DNA of 64,000 bases from Novosphingobium olei (lineage in GTDB: Bacteria; Pseudomonadota; Alphaproteobacteria; Sphingomonadales; Sphingomonadaceae). Below, piece after piece: positions 26,772 to 35,375 of this stretch (its first letter is position 1; the number at the start of each line of letters is the position of its first letter). The stretch covers positions 124,001 to 188,000 of the forward strand of contig NZ_JABBGM010000006.1 of assembly GCF_012927405.1 (NCBI RefSeq), in the 5' to 3' direction. Position numbers and translations under genes: made by a program. Below the pieces are notes generated by a model. The model saw nothing but the letters and a program-made list of their open reading frames with translations. It was not told the origin of the DNA and made no database searches.

Positions 26772-28538
26772 ATGGCCCGAAGCAAACTGGAACCTTCCGG
26801 ATATCTTGCGCATGCTGCTGCGAACCGTCGCCATGTCTGGGGCTATCTGATCGCTTACGTCATGGCGTACGAGCTGATCGGCGCCTTTGTCCTGATCCTC
26901 CCGCTGCTGATGTTCGATCCGCAGCATACGATCCTGAGCGATCCTGCGGGCTATGCCGTTCGCTACATGCTGCCGCTTGCGGTGGTGAGCGGGCTGATCT
27001 TCCGGCACATATACCGGGGACATGCCAAGGCTGTCATGCGCACGCTGGCGATCCGCAAGGTAGGCCGCGCGGAGGAGCCGCGCTTCGTGGCAATCGGCGA
27101 ACAACAGTGCACCGCACTCGGCGTGCGCTTTCCCGCATTCGCCGTCATCGAGGTCGATGCGCGCAACTGCCTGACGGTGGGCGAGGGACCAGATCATGGG
27201 CTGATCGCGGTCACCAGGGGTTTGCTCGACGCGCTCGACGACGACGAGCTCGCCGCCGTTTTGGCGCACGAGGCGGCGCATATCCGCAATGGCGACACGC
27301 GCGTGCTGGCGGCCAACCATGCGCTGCAGCGCACGGCGGTACTGCTCCAATGTGACAATCCATTCCGTATCGAAGACTGGCGACAACTGATCGTCCCGCT
27401 GTTTCTGCCGCCTTTCCTGATCCTTTTGCTGGCAGGTGGGGCGGCCACGATGGTGGCGATGCAGCTTTCATTCCATGCCCGCCGCGGCGTGCGGCTGTCG
27501 CGCGATCATATCGCCGACGGTGATGCGATCAGGATGACCCATTTTCCCGAAGCCCTGGTCGACGCGCTGCGCAAGGTTGCGGGCCGGGGTTCGTTTCCAG
27601 GCAGTCTCCGCGTCGAAGGCATGTTGTTCGATGGACCGAATGATCACGACGGCGGGACCCACCCTCCGGTGGAGGAACGGATCGCGGCGATCAGCTCGCT
27701 CGGGAAAGAGCTGCTAGCGCCGGGGCGTTCGCGTCGCGACACCCGCAGCGGGGGTCCAGTCCGTCGCTTTGGCGTGGCGGCGCGTGCAGTACCCGGGCTT
27801 CGCGGCGACGTCCTGACGGCCGACGCACCAATGCAGTTTGCATACGATGCCGATGGCAGGCCGCTCAACCAGCCGCCGACGCATACGCTCAAGATCCATG
27901 CGATGATGCTCACCGACCCGGCGGCATACCGCCGGTGGCGCGAAGCGACGATCGCCTGGTACGAATGGCGTGCCAACGATAAACGCAACGCGTTCGGCAT
28001 GCGACCGCAACTGTTGATTCCAATGGCGGCGCTAATTGCATTTCTCGCAGTGTTTCACTGGCCGCGCGACAATGATCCGGCCAAGTTCCTGCAGGTATTC
28101 AGCCCGTCCAGTATCGTGTCCATGGCAAGCCAGATGCGTGAAGAGCCCGTATTCTGCTCTTCATCGAGTGCCAGTACCGATAGCCATTGCGGGCAGACTA
28201 TCCGCGCGCTGAATGCCCATGCGAACGTCGGCCAAAACGCACCGCCTCCCATTCCGCCGGATCCCTTCGCCCACTCCGGCACGCGCGGGTCCGATGGTTC
28301 CGACGGTCCGCCTGACACCGGTTTCGGCAGTGCTGCGTTCCTGATGCCGCTATTGATGTTTTCGCTGGTGGGGATGGCGATCTTTTCTCCCAGGACGTTG
28401 CGGCGCTTGTTCGGCGTGGTCGATTACACACCGCCGCCACCACAGCGTGAGACGCGGGTACCCGACGCCGTCGAGCGTCCCGCTGGTGGGCAAGTTGCTC
28501 CGCCATCTATCCGTGGTTTCGGTCGCAAGCGCGTTTAG
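26772..28538 (+). CDS. Membrane-anchored M48-family metallopeptidase
   Basis: A zinc metalloprotease related to HtpX and Ste24. The HEXXH motif is HEAAH at about residue 166 (AAVLAHEAAHIRNGDTR); the third ligand is probably the Glu/Asp in SRDHIADGDAIRMTH. Membrane helices flank the catalytic domain: LIAYVMAYELIGAFVLILPLL and a second segment before it, LFLPPFLILLLAGGAATMVAM after it, then LLIPMAALIAFLAVFHWP and LMPLLMFSLVGMAIFS near the C-terminus. At 588 residues it is much longer than HtpX, the extra part being a C-terminal region between about residues 330 and 570 with a Ser/Gly/Pro-rich linker. The ATG at 26772 is preceded by gggggcg. It forms a pair with lemA. Confidence 0.84.
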   Translation: MARSKLEPSGYLAHAAANRRHVWGYLIAYVMAYELIGAFVLILPLLMFDPQHTILSDPAGYAVRYMLPLAVVSGLIFRHIYRGHAKAVMRTLAIRKVGRAEEPRFVAIGEQQCTALGVRFPAFAVIEVDARNCLTVGEGPDHGLIAVTRGLLDALDDDELAAVLAHEAAHIRNGDTRVLAANHALQRTAVLLQCDNPFRIEDWRQLIVPLFLPPFLILLLAGGAATMVAMQLSFHARRGVRLSRDHIADGDAIRMTHFPEALVDALRKVAGRGSFPGSLRVEGMLFDGPNDHDGGTHPPVEERIAAISSLGKELLAPGRSRRDTRSGGPVRRFGVAARAVPGLRGDVLTADAPMQFAYDADGRPLNQPPTHTLKIHAMMLTDPAAYRRWREATIAWYEWRANDKRNAFGMRPQLLIPMAALIAFLAVFHWPRDNDPAKFLQVFSPSSIVSMASQMREEPVFCSSSSASTDSHCGQTIRALNAHANVGQNAPPPIPPDPFAHSGTRGSDGSDGPPDTGFGSAAFLMPLLMFSLVGMAIFSPRTLRRLFGVVDYTPPPPQRETRVPDAVERPAGGQVAPPSIRGFGRKRV

Positions 28539-28541
28539 CTG

Positions 28542-29618
28542 TCAGAAAAGGGCCAGTTGCCCATCGGCGGCAGGGGGCCGGAACTGGCTGCAATCGAGAT
28601 CGATCTTCACTTGCCCGATCCCGGCGCGGCGGCAGGCGAGCTGGAAGCGACTGCGGATGAGGTCGGCCCAGACACCCTGCGGCTTCATCCGAGTGAAGAA
28701 ATTCGCGTCGTTGTCCTTGCCCCCGCGCACGTCGCGGATGATCGCCATCACCTTGCCCGCCCGGTCGGGAAAGTGGGTTTCCAGCCATTCGCGAAACAGG
28801 GGTGCCACTTCGTGAGGTAGGCGGACCATGATCCAGCTTGCTGATTGCACGCCCATCGCGCCGGCCCGTTCGAGAATGGCTTCCAGAAACGAATCGGTGA
28901 TCGATGGGATGACCGGGGCGACCGAGACGTGCGCCGGTATTCCTGCTTCAACCAGCTTGCCGAGCGCCGCCAAACGCTTGGCCGGAGCCGAGGCGCGCGG
29001 TTCGAGCAAGCCGGACAGCTTCGGGTCAAGACTGGTGACCGAGATGCCAACGGCGACCAGCCGTTCACGGGCAAGCTTTTCAAGAACGTCGATATCGTCG
29101 AGCACGCGCGCGGATTTGGTGGTGATGGTGACCGGATGGCGCACCTCGAGGCACAATTGGAGCACGGCGCGGGTAATGCGATAGTCACGCTCTATCGGCT
29201 GGTAGGGGTCGGTATTCGTACCCATGGCCAAGGGCTTGGGCTTGTAGCCGCGGCCGGCAAAGGTCTTGCGCAAGATTTCGACCGCGTTCGGCTTGGCAAA
29301 AAGCTTGGTTTCGAAGTCGAGCCCCGGCGAAAGGTCGTGAAATGCATGGGTTGGCCGGGCGTAGCAGTAAATGCAGCCATGCTCGCATCCCCGATAAGCG
29401 TTGAGCGAACGATCGAACGGGATGTCCGGCGAGCGATTGAAGCTGACGATCGTCTTGGGGAATTCTTCGACGACCGTGGTGCGCAGCTTTGGTCCCGGTC
29501 CATCGATGTCTGCTTGCATATCGCGCCAGTCACCATCGGCCTCGCGCGTGGCGAGACCGAAGCGGGTTGGCACGGCGCCGCTCACTGCGCCGCGCCCGCG
29601 AGGCGCAGGCTGGGACAT
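28542..29618 (-). CDS. PA0069-family radical SAM protein (SPL-like)
   Basis: A radical SAM enzyme resembling spore-photoproduct-lyase relatives known as the PA0069 family. The cluster-binding motif is CEHGCIYCYARPTH (about residues 76-89), giving the CxxxCxxC pattern. Other landmarks are RSPDIPFDRSLNAYRG, MGTNTDPYQPIERDYRITR and TKSARVLDDIDVLEKLA. The protein is full length at 358 residues. Members of this family have no proven substrate; DNA or other photoproduct repair has been guessed from the SPL resemblance. It stands 50 bases ahead of moaB on the same strand reading away from it, and is convergent with the M48 gene, whose stop is only 3 bases away. No regulatory signal was recognised. 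Confidence 0.86.
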   Translation of the reverse strand: MSQPAPRGRGAVSGAVPTRFGLATREADGDWRDMQADIDGPGPKLRTTVVEEFPKTIVSFNRSPDIPFDRSLNAYRGCEHGCIYCYARPTHAFHDLSPGLDFETKLFAKPNAVEILRKTFAGRGYKPKPLAMGTNTDPYQPIERDYRITRAVLQLCLEVRHPVTITTKSARVLDDIDVLEKLARERLVAVGISVTSLDPKLSGLLEPRASAPAKRLAALGKLVEAGIPAHVSVAPVIPSITDSFLEAILERAGAMGVQSASWIMVRLPHEVAPLFREWLETHFPDRAGKVMAIIRDVRGGKDNDANFFTRMKPQGVWADLIRSRFQLACRRAGIGQVKIDLDCSQFRPPAADGQLALF

Positions 29619-29668
29619 GCGGCGATTAGAACATAAAGAGAACAGTGGCGCAAGCGCCGACCGCGCAC

Positions 29669-30196
29669 TTAGCTCTCGAGCAGCCTCGGCATCAATTCGA
29701 CGAAGTTGCAGGGCCGATTGCGGCTATCGAGTTGTTCGGCAAGGATGCCGTCCCACCCGTCCTTCACCGCCCCGTTGGACCCGGGAAGCGCGAAGATGTA
29801 GGTTCCGCGAGCGACGACTGCGCAGGCCCGCGACTGGATGGTACTCGTGCCGATGGTCTTGAAGCTGAGCCACCGGAACAATTCGCCAAATCCGGGAATG
29901 TCGCGGGTCTTGATCCGCTCCAGCGCCTCGGGCGTAACATCGCGGCCGGTGAGTCCGGTTCCGCCGGTGATCACCACGGCGTCCACGGCCCGATCGTCAA
30001 TCCAGTTGTTGAGGCGGCTGACAATGCGGTCGGCATCGTCCTTTTCCAGCGCGCGCGCTGCGAGCTTGTGACCGGCGCCCTTGATGCGCTCGCAAAGGAT
30101 GTCGCCAGAAGTGTCCTCTGCCGGTCCCCGGGTATCGGAGACGGTGAGGACAGCTATGTTGATCGGCTTGAAAGTGCGGGTCTGGTCAATTGCCAC
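29669..30196 (-). CDS. moaB: Molybdopterin adenylyltransferase-type protein MoaB
   Basis: A MoaB/MogA-type protein of molybdenum-cofactor synthesis that binds or adenylylates molybdopterin. The signature ITGGTGLTGRDVTPEAL (about residues 83-99) is present, with NIAVLTVSDTRGPAEDTSGD at the N-terminus and FALPGSNGAVKDGWDGIL near the end. The GTG at 30196 is taken as start: it gives 175 residues beginning VAIDQTRTFKPIN like homologues, and overlaps the end of the transglycosylase gene by 11 bases. The longer open frame upstream is a shadow of that gene. No other Moco genes lie in the window. Confidence 0.9.
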   Translation of the reverse strand: MAIDQTRTFKPINIAVLTVSDTRGPAEDTSGDILCERIKGAGHKLAARALEKDDADRIVSRLNNWIDDRAVDAVVITGGTGLTGRDVTPEALERIKTRDIPGFGELFRWLSFKTIGTSTIQSRACAVVARGTYIFALPGSNGAVKDGWDGILAEQLDSRNRPCNFVELMPRLLES

Positions 30197-31967
30197 GCGA
30201 GGCCATCCGCACGTTCTGCGCACCATCGAGGCCGGGAAACTTCGGCCACATGCCCTGGACGAGTCCGACGCGGCTTTCCGAAGGTCCGCCCGCCTGCTTT
30301 TCGTACATCCAGTAATTGCGCATGACCGTCGCAACGTAGCCGCGCGTTTCCCAGTAAGGGATAGATTCCATCCAGAGAAGGGGATCGCCCTTGTCGCGCA
30401 CTTCCACGTTCCAGCGCCCGATGGGCATCGGCCCCGCATTGTAGGCAGCGATTACCTTGGGCAGCAGGCCTTGGGTTTCCGGCCGGGCTTTCAGCTGGGA
30501 GAGATAGGTCTGGCCGAACGCGAGGTTCACGTCGGGAAGGTCCAGCTGCTTTTCACGCCCCATCATCAGCGGATCGATCTTCGTCAGATCGCGCGCCGTG
30601 CCGGGAAGAACCTGCATCAGGCCTTTGGCGCCTGCCGGGCTCGTGACCGCGGTGCGAAAGTTGGATTCCTGCAGGGAGTGGGCGAAAAGAAGTGCCGGAT
30701 CGACCTTCCACCCGTTTGCCGGGGTCCACTTCGGCGCGGGGAAGCGAGCAGCTTCATCCGCCCGGGCGCCGGCTGGCGCGTTGTAAGCCATCCACAGCTG
30801 GGTGGAGGGCAGACCAAGATCACGAGCAAGGCGGGAAAGCGGCGCATATTGGCCGGGCGCACCGATGCGGGCCTGATAGCGCAAGACTTCGTCAGCGAGG
30901 CCATCTTCGCCGATTTCCGCCAACTGGACGGCAAGGCGCACGTTGTTGACCGTGCGTAGCTGCTGCCAGTCCTGATCCGAGAAATCCGGTGCGGCGGCGG
31001 GGACTGCTTCGCGCAGCCCGAGCGCCTCGGCAGCCATCATGCCGTACAGCGAATCCCGGTTCCGGGCGGCGGCGCGTAGTGAGGCTGATACCTTTTCAGG
31101 CTTGCGACACCGCAGCCAGGCACGGCTTGCCCAATAATTTGCTGCGGCCGCAAGCTCCGGGTTCGAAGCCATGCCAGCGGCACGTTCAAACGTTTCGCCC
31201 GCCGCCATGCAATCGTCCATGCGCCAGGCGGCAAGCCCTGCGGTCCACAGCGCTTCGGGAACCCAGGCGCCGCTGCCCGATTCGAACGCCGAGAGCGAAA
31301 TCAGCCGAGCATTTGCATCGTCGTTTTCGATGTAGAAAGCCCAGCCCACCTTCTGGCGCCATTCAGCGCGCGCTTCGTTCGACAGCGTGGCATCCACCCC
31401 GTCGAGCAGCAGACGAGCGCCCAGCGGGTCATCATTCTTGATGCGGTCGGTAATTGCCGCTGCGATGCTGTCAGGCATTGTGCCGTCGGCAATCGAGCGC
31501 GGCTTCAGCCGCTTGGACAGCGTCGGCACGTTGAACATGGCCTGCGTGGCAGGGGGCGTGATGGGCAGCGCAGTTGCGCCCCGCTTGAGCGCCAGGCGAC
31601 CGATCTGGTCCGACCACGGCATGTCGGGCGCCTGCGACAGCAGGTCGGTCAACGGCTGAAGCTCCGCCTTGGGCGAATTTGCGGCGAGGTAGTACTGCGC
31701 CTTGGCCACGGCATGGAGCGGACCATCAGCACGCTGGGCAAGCATCTGCTGCACGGCGTTCCAGTCTTCCCGCTCGATCGCGCCAAACAGGTTCTTGTAA
31801 TAAGTGCGATCGTCCTGGCTGAGCAAAGTGGGAACAGCCGTGCGATCGGCGCGGCTGCGGAAGTAATCCACCGCGGCGCTGTTGGCCTGTGCGGGCATCG
31901 CTGCGGCGAGCGAAACGCATGTGGCCAAGGCCGCAAGGCCCGCCCGGGATTGTCGTCCCTTGATCAC
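30186..31967 (-). CDS. slt: Soluble lytic murein transglycosylase
   Basis: A periplasmic enzyme cleaving the MurNAc-GlcNAc bond of peptidoglycan to 1,6-anhydro ends. The GTG at 31967 overlaps the stop of the upstream gene (GTGA) and gives a clear signal peptide: VIKGRQSRAGLAALATCVSLAAAMPAQA. ATG codons at 31988 and 32006 are possible but lengthen the signal. The middle forms the helical superhelix of Slt70-type proteins (ANYWASRAWLRCRKPEKVSASLRAAARN). The C-terminal goose-lysozyme-like domain carries the catalytic Glu in HSLQESNF (about residue 434), then GAKGLMQVLPGTA and VIAAYNAGPMPIGRW. Length is 593 residues. It is probably cotranscribed with the UDG-like gene and moaB. Confidence 0.92.
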   Translation of the reverse strand: MIKGRQSRAGLAALATCVSLAAAMPAQANSAAVDYFRSRADRTAVPTLLSQDDRTYYKNLFGAIEREDWNAVQQMLAQRADGPLHAVAKAQYYLAANSPKAELQPLTDLLSQAPDMPWSDQIGRLALKRGATALPITPPATQAMFNVPTLSKRLKPRSIADGTMPDSIAAAITDRIKNDDPLGARLLLDGVDATLSNEARAEWRQKVGWAFYIENDDANARLISLSAFESGSGAWVPEALWTAGLAAWRMDDCMAAGETFERAAGMASNPELAAAANYWASRAWLRCRKPEKVSASLRAAARNRDSLYGMMAAEALGLREAVPAAAPDFSDQDWQQLRTVNNVRLAVQLAEIGEDGLADEVLRYQARIGAPGQYAPLSRLARDLGLPSTQLWMAYNAPAGARADEAARFPAPKWTPANGWKVDPALLFAHSLQESNFRTAVTSPAGAKGLMQVLPGTARDLTKIDPLMMGREKQLDLPDVNLAFGQTYLSQLKARPETQGLLPKVIAAYNAGPMPIGRWNVEVRDKGDPLLWMESIPYWETRGYVATVMRNYWMYEKQAGGPSESRVGLVQGMWPKFPGLDGAQNVRMASRGN

Positions 31968-32737
31968 GCTTCTTGGTTCCCCGTCCATTCCAGCCAGCGG
32001 TTCCATAGACTTGCCTTGAAGGCCGGGCGCGCGAGCAACGCATCCAAGTCGTATGTCGCCATTGCAGGCGTGCTGCCCCCTTCATGGTTAAACGACGGTA
32101 AATTCGAAAGACTATGCGGCGAATCGTTGTCGATCAGCGCCGAGACGAGGGATCTGCCGAGCACAAGAAGTCGCTGCGGCCTTACGAGCGCGATGTGATG
32201 TTGCAGGACGTCGCCCATCCGACGCGCCTTCCAATCGGCCCAATCGGGGGCCGTGATTCGCGCCGGTAGTACCGAGGCAAGGTAGGTCTTGCTCCGATCT
32301 GTGCCGATTGCACCAAGCATCGCATCGATCAATTTGCCACCACGGCCGGAAAGAAGCGTATCCGAATCTTCGGCCTCTGGCATGGCAACCAGTACCATCA
32401 GCGCCGCCCCGGCAGGGCCGCAAGGTGAAACACGTTGCAACCCGGCCGGAGCGAGCGAGGGCTCTTCCAGCCACCACGGTGCAAATGCCTCCAGCACGGC
32501 GGGCCAGCTATCGCGAGCTCCACCTGCCAGCGGGATCGTCGCTACGGATTGTTCCGGTTCGGTTTTGGCCCGGGCAGGGGCAATCCTGCCGTCAGCTGGC
32601 GTGGGAGCGGCAGCTGCAAGCCAATCCTGCGGCGTATCGACAAAGGCGAAGTCGAGCCCAGCATCACGCCACCAGTCCAGCGCGCCGCTGACCGCTTCGC
32701 CCAGCCAAGCGCCATCGGATTCCGTCGCGCCGCTCAC
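31964..32737 (-). CDS. Uracil-DNA glycosylase-superfamily protein, degenerate
   Basis: This 257-residue protein aligns with the uracil-DNA glycosylase superfamily (family 4-like) through VLVAMPEAEDSDTLLSGRGGKLIDAMLGAIGTDR, corresponding to GEAPGxxED...GxAGxLLDxML, and through YLASVLPARI and LLVLGRS. However, the active-site GEAPG is changed to AMPEAED without the usual Gly-Glu-Ala-Pro order, the cysteines that bind the 4Fe-4S cluster in family 4 are absent, and no HPS motif is visible near the C-terminus (FNHEGGSTPAMA is in that place). It may be inactive or may have changed role. GTG is the start. The stop overlaps the slt GTG (4 bases). It is divergent from the ETF-QO gene. Confidence 0.68.
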   Translation of the reverse strand: MSGATESDGAWLGEAVSGALDWWRDAGLDFAFVDTPQDWLAAAAPTPADGRIAPARAKTEPEQSVATIPLAGGARDSWPAVLEAFAPWWLEEPSLAPAGLQRVSPCGPAGAALMVLVAMPEAEDSDTLLSGRGGKLIDAMLGAIGTDRSKTYLASVLPARITAPDWADWKARRMGDVLQHHIALVRPQRLLVLGRSLVSALIDNDSPHSLSNLPSFNHEGGSTPAMATYDLDALLARPAFKASLWNRWLEWTGNQEA

Positions 32738-32837
32738 CTGTCTCTATGTCCAGTCACGAAGGCGGTATTGACCTTGGTCGCCGCAGCTTTCAAGGCAGTG
32801 GAATAATTCAATCGAGCGTTTAAGCGGAGCTTGGGGA

Positions 32838-34487
32838 ATGAGTGAACGGGAATCGATGCCGTACGACGTCGTGATCGTCGGGGGCGGTCCGGCCGGTCTG
32901 GCGGCTTCCATCCGCCTCAAGCAGGTCAACCCCGATATCTCGGTCTGCCTTCTCGAGAAGGGGTCCGAGGTCGGCGCGCACATCCTGTCTGGCGCAGTCG
33001 TCGATCCGAAGGCGCTGGACGAACTGTTGCCGGAATGGCGCTCGATGGACTGCCCGATGGCCGAAACGCCGGTGACCGACAATTGGCACTGGGTGTTGAG
33101 CCGCAAGGGCAAGATGAGCATCCCGCACTGGCCGATGCCGCCCTTCATGTCGAACCACGGCAACTATACCGGCTCGCTGGGCAGCCTGTGTCGCTGGCTG
33201 GCTGAACAGGCAATGGAGCTGGGGGTCGAGATCTTCCCGGGGTTCCCTGCCGCTGAAGTGCTGTTCGACGAAAATGGCGCAGTCATGGGCGTGGCCACGG
33301 GCGACATGGGCATCGGCAAGGATGGCGAGAAGAGGCCGGACTACCAGCCGGGGATGGAGCTCCACGCCAAGTACACGCTGTTCGCCGAAGGCGCGCGCGG
33401 GCACCTGACCAAGCGACTGAAGGCGCACTTCGATCTGGAGCGCGATTGCCAGCCGCAGGTCTATGGCATCGGCATCAAGGAACTGTGGGACATCGATCCC
33501 GAAAAGCATGTTCCAGGCCGCGTGATCCACACGCAGGGCTGGCCGCTGTCGGAAAGCAACACCTGGGGCGGCGGGTTTCTTTACCACCAGGCCAACAACC
33601 AGGTTGCCTTGGGCTTCGTGACGGCGCTCGATTACGCCAACCCCTACGTCTACCCGTTCGAGGAATTCCAGCGCTGGAAGCAGCATCCGGAAATCCGCAA
33701 GATCCTCGAAGGCGGTCGCCGGGTTTCCTATGGCGCGCGCGCGATCAACGAAGGCGGCTGGCAGTCGGTGCCGCGCCTGTCCTTCCCGGGCGGTGCGCTG
33801 ATTGGGTGCTCGGCAGGCTTCGTCAATGTGCCGCGAATCAAGGGCAGCCACACCGCGATGAAGAGCGGGATGCTCGCCGCCGAGGCGATCAGTGCCGCCA
33901 TCGCCGCAGGCCGCGAAAAGGACGACATGGTGGAATACGACACCGCCGTCCGGGAAAGCTGGATCGCAACCGAGCTCAAGAAGGTTCAGAACGCACAGCC
34001 GCTGATCGCCAAGTTCGGCGGCGAACTCGGCACCGTGCTCGCCGGCGCGGACATGTGGCTACGCCAGCTGTTCAAGTTCGGCATTGCCAAGCCGCTAAAG
34101 CACCACCGCGATAGCGAGGCGACGCAGCGGGCCGATCTGTTCAAGCCGATCCAGTATCCCAAGCCCGATGGCGTGATCAGCTTTGACCGGCTGTCGAGCG
34201 TGTTTCTTTCGGGCACCAATCACGAGGAAGACCAGCCGAGCCATCTCAAGCTGAAGGATCCGACCATCCCGACGCGGGTCAACCTGCCGATCTATGCCGG
34301 TCCGGAACAGCGCTACTGCCCGGCGGGCGTGTACGAGTATGTCGGCGTCGAGGAAGGGGCGCCGAGACTGCAGATCAACGCGCAGAACTGCGTGCACTGC
34401 AAGACCTGCGACATCAAGGACATGACCCAGAACATCGAATGGGTCACGCCTGAGGGCGGCGGCGGCCCGAACTATCCGAACATGTGA
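32838..34487 (+). CDS. Electron transfer flavoprotein-ubiquinone oxidoreductase
   Basis: ETF-QO carries electrons from electron-transfer flavoprotein (fed by acyl-CoA and other dehydrogenases) to ubiquinone at the inner membrane. FAD binding is shown by VVIVGGGPAGLAASIRL near the N-terminus; GRVIHTQGWPLSESNTWGGGFLYHQ and GCSAGFVNVPRIKGSHTAMKSGMLAAEAI are characteristic. The C-terminal ferredoxin-like domain has the 4Fe-4S cysteines in RYCPAGVYEY and NCVHCKTCDIKDMTQNI. At 549 residues it is full length. It is divergent from the UDG-like gene, across 100 bases, and ends at a strong terminator, so it is probably monocistronic. Confidence is very high. Confidence 0.96.
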   Translation: MSERESMPYDVVIVGGGPAGLAASIRLKQVNPDISVCLLEKGSEVGAHILSGAVVDPKALDELLPEWRSMDCPMAETPVTDNWHWVLSRKGKMSIPHWPMPPFMSNHGNYTGSLGSLCRWLAEQAMELGVEIFPGFPAAEVLFDENGAVMGVATGDMGIGKDGEKRPDYQPGMELHAKYTLFAEGARGHLTKRLKAHFDLERDCQPQVYGIGIKELWDIDPEKHVPGRVIHTQGWPLSESNTWGGGFLYHQANNQVALGFVTALDYANPYVYPFEEFQRWKQHPEIRKILEGGRRVSYGARAINEGGWQSVPRLSFPGGALIGCSAGFVNVPRIKGSHTAMKSGMLAAEAISAAIAAGREKDDMVEYDTAVRESWIATELKKVQNAQPLIAKFGGELGTVLAGADMWLRQLFKFGIAKPLKHHRDSEATQRADLFKPIQYPKPDGVISFDRLSSVFLSGTNHEEDQPSHLKLKDPTIPTRVNLPIYAGPEQRYCPAGVYEYVGVEEGAPRLQINAQNCVHCKTCDIKDMTQNIEWVTPEGGGGPNYPNM

Positions 34488-34520
34488 TCGGTAACGCAAT
34501 CGATCGCGCGGTTCGAAATG

Positions 34521-34560
34521 CGAGGCGCCGGGGGCTTGCTCCGGCGCCTCGTTTGGTTTC
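34521..34560 (+). terminator. Rho-independent terminator after ETF-QO gene
   Basis: A perfect 11-bp stem (CGAGGCGCCGG, 34521-34531, with CCGGCGCCTCG, 34541-34551) with a 9-base loop, followed by TTTGGTTT. It lies 33 bases after the ETF-QO stop and just before ispE, separating the two transcripts. The T-tract is interrupted by GG, so termination may be partial. Confidence 0.82.
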
Positions 34561-34571
34561 AGAGCATCGGC

Positions 34572-35375
34572 ATGGCCCATTCCGAAACCGCTTACGCCAA
34601 GATCAACTTAGCGCTGCACGTCCGCAGAAGGCGTGACGATGGCTACCACGAGCTTGAGACCCTGTTCGCCTTCGTCGATGCGGGCGACCGCCTGACCGCC
34701 CAGGCTTCTGGGCAGGACCGCTTGCATGTTGTCGGGGAATTTGCCGGAACGCTCGACAACCCGTTCGGCAACATCGTGGCCAAGGCGCTTGGTGCCTTGC
34801 CCCATGGGAGCGGGTGGGACGTGACGCTCGACAAGCGGCTGCCGGTTGCCGCCGGGTTGGGCGGGGGCTCGGCCGATGCGGGAGCCGTGTTCCGGATGGT
34901 ACGGGACGAATATGGCTTGCCCGAAGACTGGCATGCCCGTGCAGCGCGGCTTGGCGCGGATGTTCCTGCCTGCGTCGAAAGCCGGACCTGCATCGGGCGG
35001 GGCACGGGCACGGAACTGGAGCCTGTCGCGAACGACCTCTCAGGATCGCCCGTGTTGCTCGTCAATCCGCGCATCCCGCTTTCGACGGGCCCTGTGTTCA
35101 AGGGGTGGGATGGTGTCGATCGTGGCCCTATGCCCGAGGGCAGCGTTCGCGAGATCGCAAGCGGAGGACGCAATGATCTCGAGGCTCCGGCGCTCGCGCT
35201 CGTCCCGCAGATTGCAGATGTCTTGTCCCGCTTGTCCGCGAGCGGCGCGTGGCTCACGCGGATGAGCGGTTCGGGAGCGACCTGTTTCGCGCTGTACGAC
35301 ACTGCAGAGCAACGGGACGCGGCACATAGCGCCCTGCCGACCGGATGGTGGAGCCTTGCAGGAGCGCTGCGCTGA
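34572..35375 (+). CDS. ispE: 4-diphosphocytidyl-2-C-methyl-D-erythritol kinase
   Basis: IspE phosphorylates CDP-methylerythritol in the MEP pathway of isoprenoid precursor synthesis. It is a GHMP kinase: the N-terminal AYAKINLALHV carries the catalytic Lys, the ATP loop is PVAAGLGGGSADAGA (about residues 91-105), and the third motif is MSGSGATCFALYD. Length is 267 residues, normal for the family. The ATG at 34572 (MAHSETAYAK) follows the terminator stem; the frame is open upstream but would begin inside it. The SD is weak. The stop shares bases with the next gene's start (TGATG), so the amidohydrolase gene is coupled to it. Confidence 0.93.
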   Translation: MAHSETAYAKINLALHVRRRRDDGYHELETLFAFVDAGDRLTAQASGQDRLHVVGEFAGTLDNPFGNIVAKALGALPHGSGWDVTLDKRLPVAAGLGGGSADAGAVFRMVRDEYGLPEDWHARAARLGADVPACVESRTCIGRGTGTELEPVANDLSGSPVLLVNPRIPLSTGPVFKGWDGVDRGPMPEGSVREIASGGRNDLEAPALALVPQIADVLSRLSASGAWLTRMSGSGATCFALYDTAEQRDAAHSALPTGWWSLAGALR

